Shown here piece after piece: positions 17,620 through 24,754 of a stretch of 64,000 nt of DNA. The DNA is taken from positions 1,116,001-1,180,000 of the forward strand of contig NZ_CP100128.1 in NCBI RefSeq assembly GCF_024207115.1, written 5' to 3'. The stretch is from Chromobacterium sp. IIBBL 290-4 (lineage in GTDB: Bacteria > Pseudomonadota > Gammaproteobacteria > Burkholderiales > Chromobacteriaceae). Under the pieces are notes generated by a model that was not told where the DNA came from, searched no databases, and saw only the letters and a program-made list of their open reading frames with translations. A program made the translations under genes and the position numbers. Each line of letters starts with the position of its first letter. The first letter of the stretch is position 1.

Positions 17620-18879
17620 ATGAACGTACAGGAATACATGCAACAGCTGGGCAAAGCCGCGCGCAAGGCGTCGCGCTTTCTCGCCCGCGCCGACACCAGC
17701 CAGAAAAACGCCGCCCTGCAGGCCATCGCCGACGCCATCGTCCGCGACCAAGCCAAACTGCTGGCGGCCAATCAGGCCGATCTGGACGCCGCGCGCAAAT
17801 CCGGCCTGGAAGAAGCCATGCTGGATAGGCTGACGCTGTCGGCCAAGGGCGTGCAAGCGATGGCCGACGGCCTGCGCCAGATCGCCTCGCTGCCGGACCC
17901 GGTGGGCGAGGTCAGCGAGATGAGCTACCGCCCGTCCGGCATCCAGCTGGGCAAGATGCGGGTGCCGCTGGGCGTGGTGGGCATCATCTATGAAGCCCGT
18001 CCCAACGTCACCGCCGACGCCGCCGGCTTGTGCCTGAAATCGGGCAACGCCACCATTTTGCGCGGCGGCTCGGAAGCCTTCCACAGCAACCAGGCCATCG
18101 CCGCCTGCGTGCATGAAGGCCTGCGCCTGGCCGGCCTGCCGCCGGAAGCGGTGCAGGTGCTGGAAACCACCGACCGCGCGGCGGTGGGCGAATTGATCAA
18201 GATGCAGGAATACGTGGACGTGATCGTGCCGCGCGGCGGCAAGGGCCTGATCGCCCGCATCAGCGCCGAAGCGCGGGTGCCGGTGATCAAGCATCTGGAC
18301 GGCAACTGCCACGTCTACATCGACGACACCGCCAATCCGGACAAGGCCTTCCAGATCGCGGTCAATGCCAAGACCCACCGCTACGGCACCTGCAACACCA
18401 TGGAAACGCTGCTGGTGCACCAAGCCTTCGCCGAATTCATCCTGCCGCGGCTGGCGGAAGCCTATTGGGAAAAAGGCGTGGAGCTGCGCGGCTGCGAGCG
18501 CACCCGCGTGATCTTGGGCGACAAGGTCTGGCCGGCCACCGAGGAAGATTGGGCCACGGAATACCTGGCCCCCATCCTGGCCATCCGCGTGGTGAAGGAC
18601 ATGGATGAGGCCATTGAGCACATCAATCAGTGGGGCAGCCACCACACCGACGCCATCGTCACCGAAGACTACGGCCGCGCCCGCCGCTTCCTGCGCGAAG
18701 TGGATTCGTCCAGCGTGATGGTCAACGCCTCCACCCGCTTCGCCGACGGCTTCGAGTATGGCTTAGGCGCGGAAATCGGCATCTCCACCGACAAAATCCA
18801 CGCCCGCGGCCCAGTCGGACTGACCGGCCTCACCAGCCAGAAGTGGATCGTGTTGGGGGATGGGCAGATCAGGCAGTAA
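17620..18879 (+). CDS. proA: Gamma-glutamyl phosphate reductase
   Basis: Cytosolic NADPH-dependent enzyme reducing gamma-glutamyl phosphate to glutamate semialdehyde, the second step of proline synthesis. The 419 residues are the usual length. The aldehyde dehydrogenase fold is clear: [35 protein letters not shown] cofactor region, and the catalytic cysteine in [13 protein letters not shown] near 265. [27 protein letters not shown] text at the end is family specific. ATG 17620 was chosen over a GTG at 17593 because the family N terminus begins MNVQEYM and CAGGGG lies just upstream. proB is not in the window. A hairpin after the stop separates it from the convergent protease gene. Confidence 0.97.
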   Translation: MNVQEYMQQLGKAARKASRFLARADTSQKNAALQAIADAIVRDQAKLLAANQADLDAARKSGLEEAMLDRLTLSAKGVQAMADGLRQIASLPDPVGEVSEMSYRPSGIQLGKMRVPLGVVGIIYEARPNVTADAAGLCLKSGNATILRGGSEAFHSNQAIAACVHEGLRLAGLPPEAVQVLETTDRAAVGELIKMQEYVDVIVPRGGKGLIARISAEARVPVIKHLDGNCHVYIDDTANPDKAFQIAVNAKTHRYGTCNTMETLLVHQAFAEFILPRLAEAYWEKGVELRGCERTRVILGDKVWPATEEDWATEYLAPILAIRVVKDMDEAIEHINQWGSHHTDAIVTEDYGRARRFLREVDSSSVMVNASTRFADGFEYGLGAEIGISTDKIHARGPVGLTGLTSQKWIVLGDGQIRQ

Positions 18880-18888
18880 AATTTTGGA

Positions 18889-18916
18889 CGCCCCTCTCCG
18901 AAACAGGTGAGGGGCG
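18889..18916. terminator. Hairpin between convergent proA and protease gene
   Basis: CGCCCCTC (18889-18896) pairs with GAGGGGCG (18909-18916) over a 12-base loop. No clean T-run follows on the plus strand; the minus strand has TTTT a few bases beyond the stem. Probably a weak bidirectional terminator. Confidence 0.45.
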
Positions 18917-19777
18917 CTATATCCGGCCAATGACTGTGCTGAGTATCCCGGTTTCCAGCTTGTCTCGCACCCCGCTCCAGCCATGCAGGGCGGGTGCATC
19001 ATAAACAATGGGCAAATCCGCTTTTTTCTGCTGGTATAGCCGATTAAAAGCCCGGGCCAATCCCCAATCCTGTTCGCCCTCCAGCCCCTTCCAACCATCC
19101 GCCTCCAGCTGCGCGCGGGAGGGAATAAGCATCAAATATACCTTGCCATCATTGCGTCCCTTGTCTGGACGGTTACTCACTTTCAGTATTCCCATGCTTA
19201 TTCCCCGGTTTCGAAAAAAACTGCCTTCCGATAGCTGGAATTTTTTGAACTCTAATATACGGTGCTCAATCAGCGCAGCCGACAGAGGCGCGTCTTTGGA
19301 GTGAGCGACTACAAGATTTGCATCGACATCAAAACAGCTCAGGCATCCATGATAGCCAACCAGACCATGAATAACCTTACGTTGCCCTGCCAACAGCAAG
19401 TAATTCGCACATGAAGAGAAGCATAAACCTCTTACTTCCACATCCACTTTATGCGCAGCCATGACTCGAGCTATTTTCAAAGCCGAGTCGACATCTCCGC
19501 CCATCGAATTAAGACGAACAAGCTTGACTTGATCATCAAAATGGGAAACGAAATCAGCATAGGTGTTCTTCGCGGCAATCACTCCATTGAATGCCAAAAC
19601 TTCAGCACTGACTCTGACCCATCCACAGCCTGCCTGCTTCCAGCAATCCGCCTGACGGGAAGTATCCAACAATTGCTTTTCCTCTTGCCCTTGCCGCCAC
19701 CTTAGGCAAAACAAACAACACACCAGCACGCTTAAAGCAAACACGACCCATGCTGCAATATGGTGATATTTTCTCAT
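18917..19777 (-). CDS. Membrane-anchored ClpP/SppA-like serine protease (COG3904-type)
   Basis: A 286-residue protein with one N-terminal membrane helix (about 6-25, HHIAAWVVFALSVLVCCLFCL) and a predicted periplasmic domain. That domain has a ClpP/crotonase-type protease core: oxyanion strand LNSMGGDVDSALKIARVMA (90-107), the likely nucleophile in RGLCFSSCANYLLLAG (Ser121/122) and a candidate His143 in GYHGC. Mature-region cysteines (45, 51, 119, 123, 145, 148) could form disulfides. It lies 50 bases downstream of a small double-glycine-leader peptide gene in the same orientation, separated by a hairpin. A TTG at 19789 is an alternative start; neither has a good Shine-Dalgarno. Possible roles are peptide processing, quality control or immunity. 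No family function is established. Confidence 0.7.
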   Translation of the reverse strand: MRKYHHIAAWVVFALSVLVCCLFCLRWRQGQEEKQLLDTSRQADCWKQAGCGWVRVSAEVLAFNGVIAAKNTYADFVSHFDDQVKLVRLNSMGGDVDSALKIARVMAAHKVDVEVRGLCFSSCANYLLLAGQRKVIHGLVGYHGCLSCFDVDANLVVAHSKDAPLSAALIEHRILEFKKFQLSEGSFFRNRGISMGILKVSNRPDKGRNDGKVYLMLIPSRAQLEADGWKGLEGEQDWGLARAFNRLYQQKKADLPIVYDAPALHGWSGVRDKLETGILSTVIGRI

Positions 19778-19788
19778 TTCAAGTACCA

Positions 19789-19807
19789 AAGGGGCATATC
19801 GCCCCTT
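19789..19807 (-). promoter_or_regulatory. Intercistronic hairpin between peptide and protease genes
   Basis: AAGGGGC (19789-19795) pairs perfectly with GCCCCTT (19801-19807) over a five-base loop, just upstream of the protease start. There is no U-run long enough for full termination, so it may attenuate, protect the peptide mRNA or mask a G-rich ribosome site. Confidence 0.5.
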
Positions 19808-19827
19808 CGTAAAGTCAAATACAAAAG

Positions 19828-20019
19828 CTATTGAGCCTTGATTCGTCCAGTGGCTGTTCCACTAGCATCTATCTTCCCACCACCATTTCCCCAGCTGATG
19901 CTGAATCCACCACTCACGCTACCGCTGGCATCAATCTTAGTGGGCCTTGGTGTAGGGTATTTTTTCGTTGCAGCTCCGCCGCTCACACACTCTAACTCAG
20001 CCATGGTTAATGTTTGCAT
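19828..20019 (-). CDS. Small double-glycine-leader peptide (bacteriocin-like precursor)
   Basis: A 63-residue peptide. Residues 1-15 (MQTLTMAELECVSGG) form a textbook double-glycine leader: hydrophobic and acidic positions of the E-L-x-x-V-S-G-G type, as in class II bacteriocin and microcin precursors, cut by C39-type exporters. The predicted 48-residue core is Gly/Ser/Thr/Lys-rich and cationic, with a Pro-rich start (KKYPTPRPTK). It holds an internal repeat, KIDASGSVSGG (28-38) and KIDASGTATGR (49-59), around a W-G-N-GGG centre. There is no cysteine in the core. AAAGGA eight bases upstream supports the start. It is first in an apparent operon with a ClpP-like membrane protease. No C39 exporter is in the window. 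Function inferred from the leader only. Confidence 0.75.
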   Translation of the reverse strand: MQTLTMAELECVSGGAATKKYPTPRPTKIDASGSVSGGFSISWGNGGGKIDASGTATGRIKAQ

Positions 20020-20319
20020 TTTGAATATCCTTTTATATTATTGCGAATCAACATCTTGATTGAAAATACTCAGGCCTGAGTAAGAATCAAGCTAATCTTA
20101 AAAACAAAAAATGTCAATGTCATTTATTTTGTTACTTTTTACATTGTCCGACTGCTTATGGCATGTGCGATGCCCGTCAATATCTAGACCGACTTAATTG
20201 TTCTGCCGCGTACGATTACCGATCCACCTTACCTATCAGCAAGCCACTCCACTCCCAGACAGCCCCTCCATTTCACGCCATAATGCTAGGCTTTAGCCTC
20301 ACACGCTCGCCTGCAAAAA
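20020..20319. promoter_or_regulatory. AT-rich divergent control region with a 16-bp perfect palindrome
   Basis: About 300 bases separating the leftward peptide operon from the rightward cupin gene, markedly AT-rich between 20040 and 20150. A perfect palindrome TACTCAGG-CCTGAGTA lies at 20067-20082. On the minus strand it falls between a TTGATT (-35-like, 20083-20088 complement) and TATTTT (-10-like) separated by about 16 bases. An alternative pair, ATGACA / TAAGAT with a 17-base spacer, lies further upstream. The right-hand part contains CATAAT (20279-20284), a possible -10 for the cupin gene. Promoter placement is uncertain; the palindrome itself is certain. Confidence 0.5.
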
Positions 20320-20796
20320 ATGAAAACCCTGACCAATCAAGACCTGGCGGCCATGTCCGCCAAGGCCGCCTGTGCGCCGCGCCAGCGCGCCCACCACAAT
20401 CTGCATGAACAACTGGAAGACGAGATCCAGCGCCTGGCCATCGCCATGGAACCGGACACCTATGTCCGCCCGCACCGCCATCCCGGCAGCCCGGAGCTGT
20501 TGATCATGCTGTCCGGCTCGCTGGACTGGATAGAATTCGACGCCGCCGGCGAAACCGTGGTCGCCCGCCACCGCCTGGGCGCGGACGGCGCGCGCGTGTT
20601 TGAAATGTCGGCCAACACCTGGCATTCGGTGGTGTCGCTGGAGCCGGGCTCGGTGGTGTTCGAAGTGAAGCGCGGCCCTTACCAGCCTATCCCGCCGGCC
20701 GATACCGCCGCCTGGGCGCCGGCAGAGGGCGAAGCGCGCGTGGCCGAGATGCTGGCCTTCCTGCGCCGCTGCCAGCCGGGCGACCGCTTTCTGTAA
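20320..20796 (+). CDS. WbuC-family cupin metalloprotein
   Basis: A 158-residue single-domain cupin resembling WbuC proteins found in O-antigen clusters. The metal-binding cupin motif is visible as YVRPHRHPGSPELLIMLSGSLDWIEFD (His-x-His near 48-50, Glu near 55), followed by the second motif around ANTWHSVVSLEPGSVVFEVKRGPY. The C-terminal ~25 residues (WAPAEGEARVAEMLAFLRR) match WbuC rather than generic cupins. No sugar-synthesis genes surround it, so the link with lipopolysaccharide is only by family. The ATG has a poor Shine-Dalgarno, but no better start exists. Probably acts on a small phosphorylated sugar or amino-acid-like substrate; the reaction is unknown. Confidence 0.75.
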   Translation: MKTLTNQDLAAMSAKAACAPRQRAHHNLHEQLEDEIQRLAIAMEPDTYVRPHRHPGSPELLIMLSGSLDWIEFDAAGETVVARHRLGADGARVFEMSANTWHSVVSLEPGSVVFEVKRGPYQPIPPADTAAWAPAEGEARVAEMLAFLRRCQPGDRFL

Positions 20797-20889
20797 CATC
20801 GCTTAACACTTGGCCGCCCTTCCGCCAGGAACCCATGGCGGCCTCTCCACCACCAACCGGCATCGAACCACCCTTTGCAGAATTCAACG

Positions 20890-21246
20890 ATGCCGCCTCC
20901 CCGCTTGTCCGCGCTGCTGATCGCGCTATTGCCTTTTGCCGCCGTCTCCGCCGAAACCGCCAATCCTCCGCCCGCACTCTCCTCCGCCCACCCGCCTGAA
21001 AAAGTGGCCGAATGCATTCAGCAGGGCTTGCAGAAACTGCACATCCCGCCTGATTTCATCGAGCGGCGCGACGCCTCCGCCGGCAGCAGCCTGACCTTGC
21101 GCAATCCGGTCAACGACGCCTCCGGCACCAGCGTGGACATTCTTAGGCAGGCCGACGGCAGCCAGCTGCAAGTGCAATTGAATGGCCTGCCGCTGAGCCC
21201 GGCCTGGAAGAAACTGATCCAGCGCTGCGCCGGCAAGCCGCTGTGA
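20890..21246 (+). CDS. Small secreted protein of unknown function
   Basis: A 118-residue protein with an N-terminal signal peptide (about 1-21, LSALLIALLPFAAVSAE). The mature part has a Pro/Ala linker (NPPPALSSAHPPEK) and a compact domain with two cysteines: VAECIQQGLQKLHIPPDFIER, a beta-rich centre SLTLRNPVNDASGTSVDILRQ, and a C-terminal LIQRCAGKPL. The two cysteines probably form a disulfide in the periplasm. I do not recognise the family. ATG 20890 is preferred; a TTG at 20875 would add five residues before the signal peptide. Its stop codon overlaps the first DnaA-box-like sequence of the next intergenic region. Confidence 0.6.
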   Translation: MPPPRLSALLIALLPFAAVSAETANPPPALSSAHPPEKVAECIQQGLQKLHIPPDFIERRDASAGSSLTLRNPVNDASGTSVDILRQADGSQLQVQLNGLPLSPAWKKLIQRCAGKPL

Positions 21247-21414
21247 ATAAATTGCAGAAAATGCGCCTGGCTGTGGGCAAGTTGAATAAGTCGGGACAAC
21301 TCTGTGCATAAGCGTCAGCAAATCGCCATGCCCATCGCCCTGGATGTGAACAAGCCAATCCATCCACAGCCTCCTGTGCATAGTGTGGATAATTTTCTAA
21401 CAAACTGTGCATAA
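21242..21414 (-). promoter_or_regulatory. Cluster of DnaA-box-like sites, all in one orientation
   Basis: Four exact matches to TTATNCACA, read on the minus strand, at 21242-21250 (TTATTCACA), 21303-21311 (TTATGCACA), 21384-21392 (TTATCCACA, the consensus) and 21406-21414 (TTATGCACA). One single-mismatch copy sits at 21375-21383 (CTATGCACA), and weaker relatives at 21272-21280 and 21345-21353. All point the same way. No dnaA, dnaN or AT-rich unwinding element is present, so this is not a standard oriC. It could titrate DnaA or control the DUF2252 gene. Confidence 0.6.
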
Positions 21415-21482
21415 AGCCGACCGCCGTCAGTCGGCAAACGGCCGGCTCTGCGGTTACACTGTCATGATCACGCCATAACCGG

Positions 21483-22889
21483 ATGTTGCCGATGTCTGTT
21501 TCCCACCCCAAGTACGAACAACATTACGCCGACGGCAAGGCGCGCCGTCAGGACTGTTCCCGCACCCGCCAGGCGGAATGCTCCCTGGCCAAGGACAGAG
21601 ACGTGCTGGCGCTGGTGGAGTCCACCTCGCAGGGCCGGGTGCCCACGCTGGCGCCGCTGCGCTACGCGCGGATGCGCGTGTCGCCGTTCACCTTTTTCCG
21701 CGGCATGGCGATGATCCAGGCCGCCGACCTGGCCGCCGGCCCGGACAGCGGCATCAGCCTGCAGATCTGCGGCGACGCCCATCTGATGAACTACGGCTTC
21801 TTCGCCTCGCCGGAACGCCATCTGGTGTTCGACATCAATGATTTCGACGAAACCCATCCCGGCCCGTGGGAATGGGACGTCAAACGGCTGGCGGTCAGCC
21901 TGGTGCTGGCGGCGCGCAGCCGCGGTTTCGCGGCGGAAGACGCCCATGCCATGGTGCAACGATTAGCCAGCACCTATCGCCGCCGCACGCAGGTCTTCTC
22001 GCAAATGAGCCAGCTGGAGCTGTGGTACAACAAGGTCGGCTTCGAGCAATTGCTGTCGCACGCCACCGACGAGGCGATGCGCCAGCAGCTGTTGAAAGTG
22101 GCGGATAAGGCGCGCAGCCAAACCCAAGAGCGGCTGCTGCCCAAGATGACCGAAAGCGAAGACGGCGCGCTGCGGCTGCGCGACAACCCTCCGGTGATCT
22201 TCCACCTGGACGAGCCCGGCAGCCCGCTGGCCGCCTGCGACGACTGGCTGGGCGCGGACAGTGTGGCCAAGGTGGGCGGCATGCTGGAGCATTACATCGC
22301 CACCTTGAAGGAAGACCGCCGCGAGCTGCTGCAGCGCTTCCGGCTGGTGGACGCGGCATTCAAAGTTGTGGGCGTGGGCAGCGTCGGCACCCGTTGCCTG
22401 GTTCTGCTGCTGCAGGACGACTACGACCAGCCGCTGTTCCTGCAACTGAAGGAGGCCCGCGCCTCGGTGCTGGAGCCCTTCACCCAGCAGTGCGTGCATG
22501 GCAATCAGGGCAAGCGCGTGGTGTTCGGCCAGCGGCTGATGCAAGCCACCAGCGACCTGTTCCTAGGCTGGACCCGCAGCGACGACGGCCGCCACTTCTA
22601 CATGCGCCAGCTGCGCGACATGAAGGGCGCGCCGGCCCTGGAAACCTTCGCCAGCGCCGAAGAGCTGGCCAGCTACGGCCAAGCTTGCGCCTGGACGCTG
22701 GCGCGCGCCCATGCCAAATCCGGCGGCTGCGCGGCCGAGATCGCCGGCTATCTGGGCCAGTCGGACAAGTTCGACCTCGCCCTGGCCGACTACGCCCAGG
22801 CTTACGCCGATCAGGTGGAGCGCGACTACCAATTGTTCGACGCCGCCGTCGCCAGCGGGCGGTTGCCCTGCGCGGCTCAGGTCAAATAG
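21483..22889 (+). CDS. DUF2252 family protein
   Basis: A 468-residue soluble protein (465 if the ATG at 21492 is used; the N terminus there, MSVSHPKYEQHYADGKARR, looks natural). It matches DUF2252: RVPTLAPLRYARMRVSPFTFFRGMA, then ICGDAHLMNYGFF and FDINDFDETHPGPWEWDVKRLAVSL, later VGVGSVGTRCLVLLL and the C-terminal ARAHAKSG block. The GDAH-x-x-N-x-G and F-D-x-N-D-F-D boxes resemble the catalytic and metal loops of aminoglycoside-phosphotransferase-like kinases, so a kinase-like fold is a reasonable inference, but no substrate is known. It stands alone behind an unusual group of DnaA-box-like sequences that might regulate it. Confidence 0.82.
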   Translation: MLPMSVSHPKYEQHYADGKARRQDCSRTRQAECSLAKDRDVLALVESTSQGRVPTLAPLRYARMRVSPFTFFRGMAMIQAADLAAGPDSGISLQICGDAHLMNYGFFASPERHLVFDINDFDETHPGPWEWDVKRLAVSLVLAARSRGFAAEDAHAMVQRLASTYRRRTQVFSQMSQLELWYNKVGFEQLLSHATDEAMRQQLLKVADKARSQTQERLLPKMTESEDGALRLRDNPPVIFHLDEPGSPLAACDDWLGADSVAKVGGMLEHYIATLKEDRRELLQRFRLVDAAFKVVGVGSVGTRCLVLLLQDDYDQPLFLQLKEARASVLEPFTQQCVHGNQGKRVVFGQRLMQATSDLFLGWTRSDDGRHFYMRQLRDMKGAPALETFASAEELASYGQACAWTLARAHAKSGGCAAEIAGYLGQSDKFDLALADYAQAYADQVERDYQLFDAAVASGRLPCAAQVK

Positions 22890-22891
22890 TG

Positions 22892-22917
22892 AAAAGTTTG
22901 AACGGTGATTTTGATAC
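22892..22917 (+). promoter_or_regulatory. Possible sigma-28 (FliA) promoter of the chemoreceptor
   Basis: AAAAGTTT (22892-22899), ten bases, then TTTGATAC (22910-22917) compares with the flagellar consensus TAAAGTTT-N11-GCCGATAA: seven of eight in the first box and the core GATA in the second, with one base less spacing. It sits ahead of a chemoreceptor gene, where sigma-28 control is expected. Confidence 0.4.
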
Positions 22918-23019
22918 TCTGGACTAGACTGAAACAATAATTCAGCATAATCGACAGACGCCCGCCCCGCCCCGCGGCCGCGGGCGTCGTCGCAAACGTC
23001 CCCGCAACAGAGTGTGAAC

Positions 23020-24630
23020 ATGCAGCTTAATACCCGTCTGATCGTCATCATCGCCGCCAGCCTGCTCGCCTTGCTCGCGTTGTCCACCGTCGCCTTGCTG
23101 TCCACCCGCGCCACCCTGCATCAGGAAAAGCGGGAACAGATCGTGCATCTCCTGAAAATGGCGGAAAACTCGCTCAGCCACTTCCAGCAGCTGGAGCAGC
23201 AAGGCATGCCGCGCGCCGAGGCGCAAAAGCAGGCCATCGCCGCGCTGGCGGCGCTGAAAGTGGACGACATCTATTTCTTCGGCCGCAACCGCGACCACTT
23301 GGTGTTGTTCCACCCCAGCAAGGACCGGGTGGGCAAAGTGGATGAAGGCAGCAAGCTGCCGGACGGCCGCACCACGGTGCAGGCCTACGAGGAAGCGATG
23401 CAGCAGGACCACTACGGCGTCCTGGTGATCCAGACCAAGCGCGCCGGCTCCGGCGCCGAGGAGCTGCCCAAGCTCAACGGCGTGTTCCGCTTCGCTCCCT
23501 GGGACTGGACCGTGGGCACCGGCATCTTCATCGACGACATCGACCAGCTGTTCTGGAGCGAGGCGCGCACGCTGCTGATCGTGGCGGCGGTCTGCGTGGC
23601 CGTGCTGGCGGTGCTGGTCGGCGGCATGGCGCGTTCCATCCTCGGCTCGCTGGGCGGCGAGCCGGCTTATGCCGCGCAGGTGGTCAAGGCCATCGCCAGC
23701 GGCGACCTCAGCCTCGCCATCGCCGCCAAAGGCGGGCCGGACAGCCTGCTGGGCGCGATGGGCGAGATGCAGACCAAGCTGCGGCAGATGATAGAAGAGA
23801 TCAGCCGCGCCACCGCCAGCATCAACCAGTCCTGCCATCAACTGACCGAAGACATGGAAAAAGTGCACGAGGTATCCGGCATCGCCAGCTCGTCCACCAC
23901 CTCCGCGGCGGCGGCGATCGAACAGCTGTCGGTCAGCATCGACCACGTCAGCGCCAGCACCCGCGACACCGAGACTGGCGCGCGCGACACCGCGGTGCTG
24001 GCCGGCCAGGGACAAGGCAAGGCCGGCGAAGCGGCCGACGGCATCCGCCGCATCGCCGACCAGGTCCGCGGCGCCAGCGATATGGTCAGCCAGCTGGCCG
24101 AGCGCAGCCGCAGCATCAGCAGCATCGCCGAAACCATACGCGACATCGCCAACCAGACCAATCTGTTGGCGCTGAACGCCGCCATCGAAGCGGCGCGCGC
24201 CGGCGAGATGGGCCGCGGCTTCGCCGTGGTGGCCGACGAAGTGCGCAAGCTGGCCGAGCGCACCGCCAGCGCCACCGACGAGATCAGCAATATCGTGCAG
24301 GCGGTGATAGACGACACCGGCATGGTGTCCGGCCGCATGGACGAAATCCGCCCGGCGGTGGAATCCGGCGTCGATCAGGTGCAGCAGGCGGCGGAAACGC
24401 TGCAGGCCATCAACCAGCAGGCCAGCGCCGCGCTGGAGCGGGTGCACGGCGTGGTGGTGGCGATGGGCGAGCAAAGCCAGGCCGGCACCAATATCGCCGG
24501 CAATGTCGAACAGGTGGCCGGCGTGGTGGAAGAAACCCAGAACGCGGTCAGCCACGCGGTGGCGGCGGTGCGCGCCATCGACCAGCAGGCGGCCAATCTG
24601 CACCAGACCGTAGGCCGCTTCCGCTTGTAA
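23020..24630 (+). CDS. Methyl-accepting chemotaxis protein with sCache-type sensor
   Basis: A 536-residue transmembrane chemoreceptor. Membrane helix 1 is near 8-28. A periplasmic region of about 155 residues follows with sCache_2 features ([26 protein letters not shown] and [22 protein letters not shown]), the kind of domain that binds small carboxylates or amines. Helix 2 is near 190-208, then a HAMP-like linker and a long coiled-coil signalling domain with the invariant hairpin [24 protein letters not shown] at about 377-400, which docks CheA and CheW. No C-terminal CheR pentapeptide is seen. ATG 23020 preferred over a GTG two codons upstream. Ligand unknown; probably under flagellar sigma control. 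Confidence 0.93.
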   Translation: MQLNTRLIVIIAASLLALLALSTVALLSTRATLHQEKREQIVHLLKMAENSLSHFQQLEQQGMPRAEAQKQAIAALAALKVDDIYFFGRNRDHLVLFHPSKDRVGKVDEGSKLPDGRTTVQAYEEAMQQDHYGVLVIQTKRAGSGAEELPKLNGVFRFAPWDWTVGTGIFIDDIDQLFWSEARTLLIVAAVCVAVLAVLVGGMARSILGSLGGEPAYAAQVVKAIASGDLSLAIAAKGGPDSLLGAMGEMQTKLRQMIEEISRATASINQSCHQLTEDMEKVHEVSGIASSSTTSAAAAIEQLSVSIDHVSASTRDTETGARDTAVLAGQGQGKAGEAADGIRRIADQVRGASDMVSQLAERSRSISSIAETIRDIANQTNLLALNAAIEAARAGEMGRGFAVVADEVRKLAERTASATDEISNIVQAVIDDTGMVSGRMDEIRPAVESGVDQVQQAAETLQAINQQASAALERVHGVVVAMGEQSQAGTNIAGNVEQVAGVVEETQNAVSHAVAAVRAIDQQAANLHQTVGRFRL

Positions 24631-24754
24631 CACCACTCCCCCCTTGCCGCCGCCGTTGCGGCTGGCATAATGGGGGACGGGCGCACGCTCCATGAAAGCA
24701 AGAAAAAAAACTGAGGACAGACAGGAACCCCAGCACGCTTCAGTGGAGAAACGT

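Noticed and set aside
20320..20367. Second double-glycine-type leader at the start of the cupin protein (MKTLTNQDLAAMS)
   Set aside because: The first residues resemble the peptide leader, but no glycine pair follows and the frame continues into a full WbuC-like cupin; the likeness is probably chance.
21242..21482. Replication origin (oriC)
   Set aside because: DnaA-box-like sites are present, but no dnaA, dnaN, gyrB, rpmH or parAB nearby and no AT-rich unwinding region, so reported only as a box cluster.
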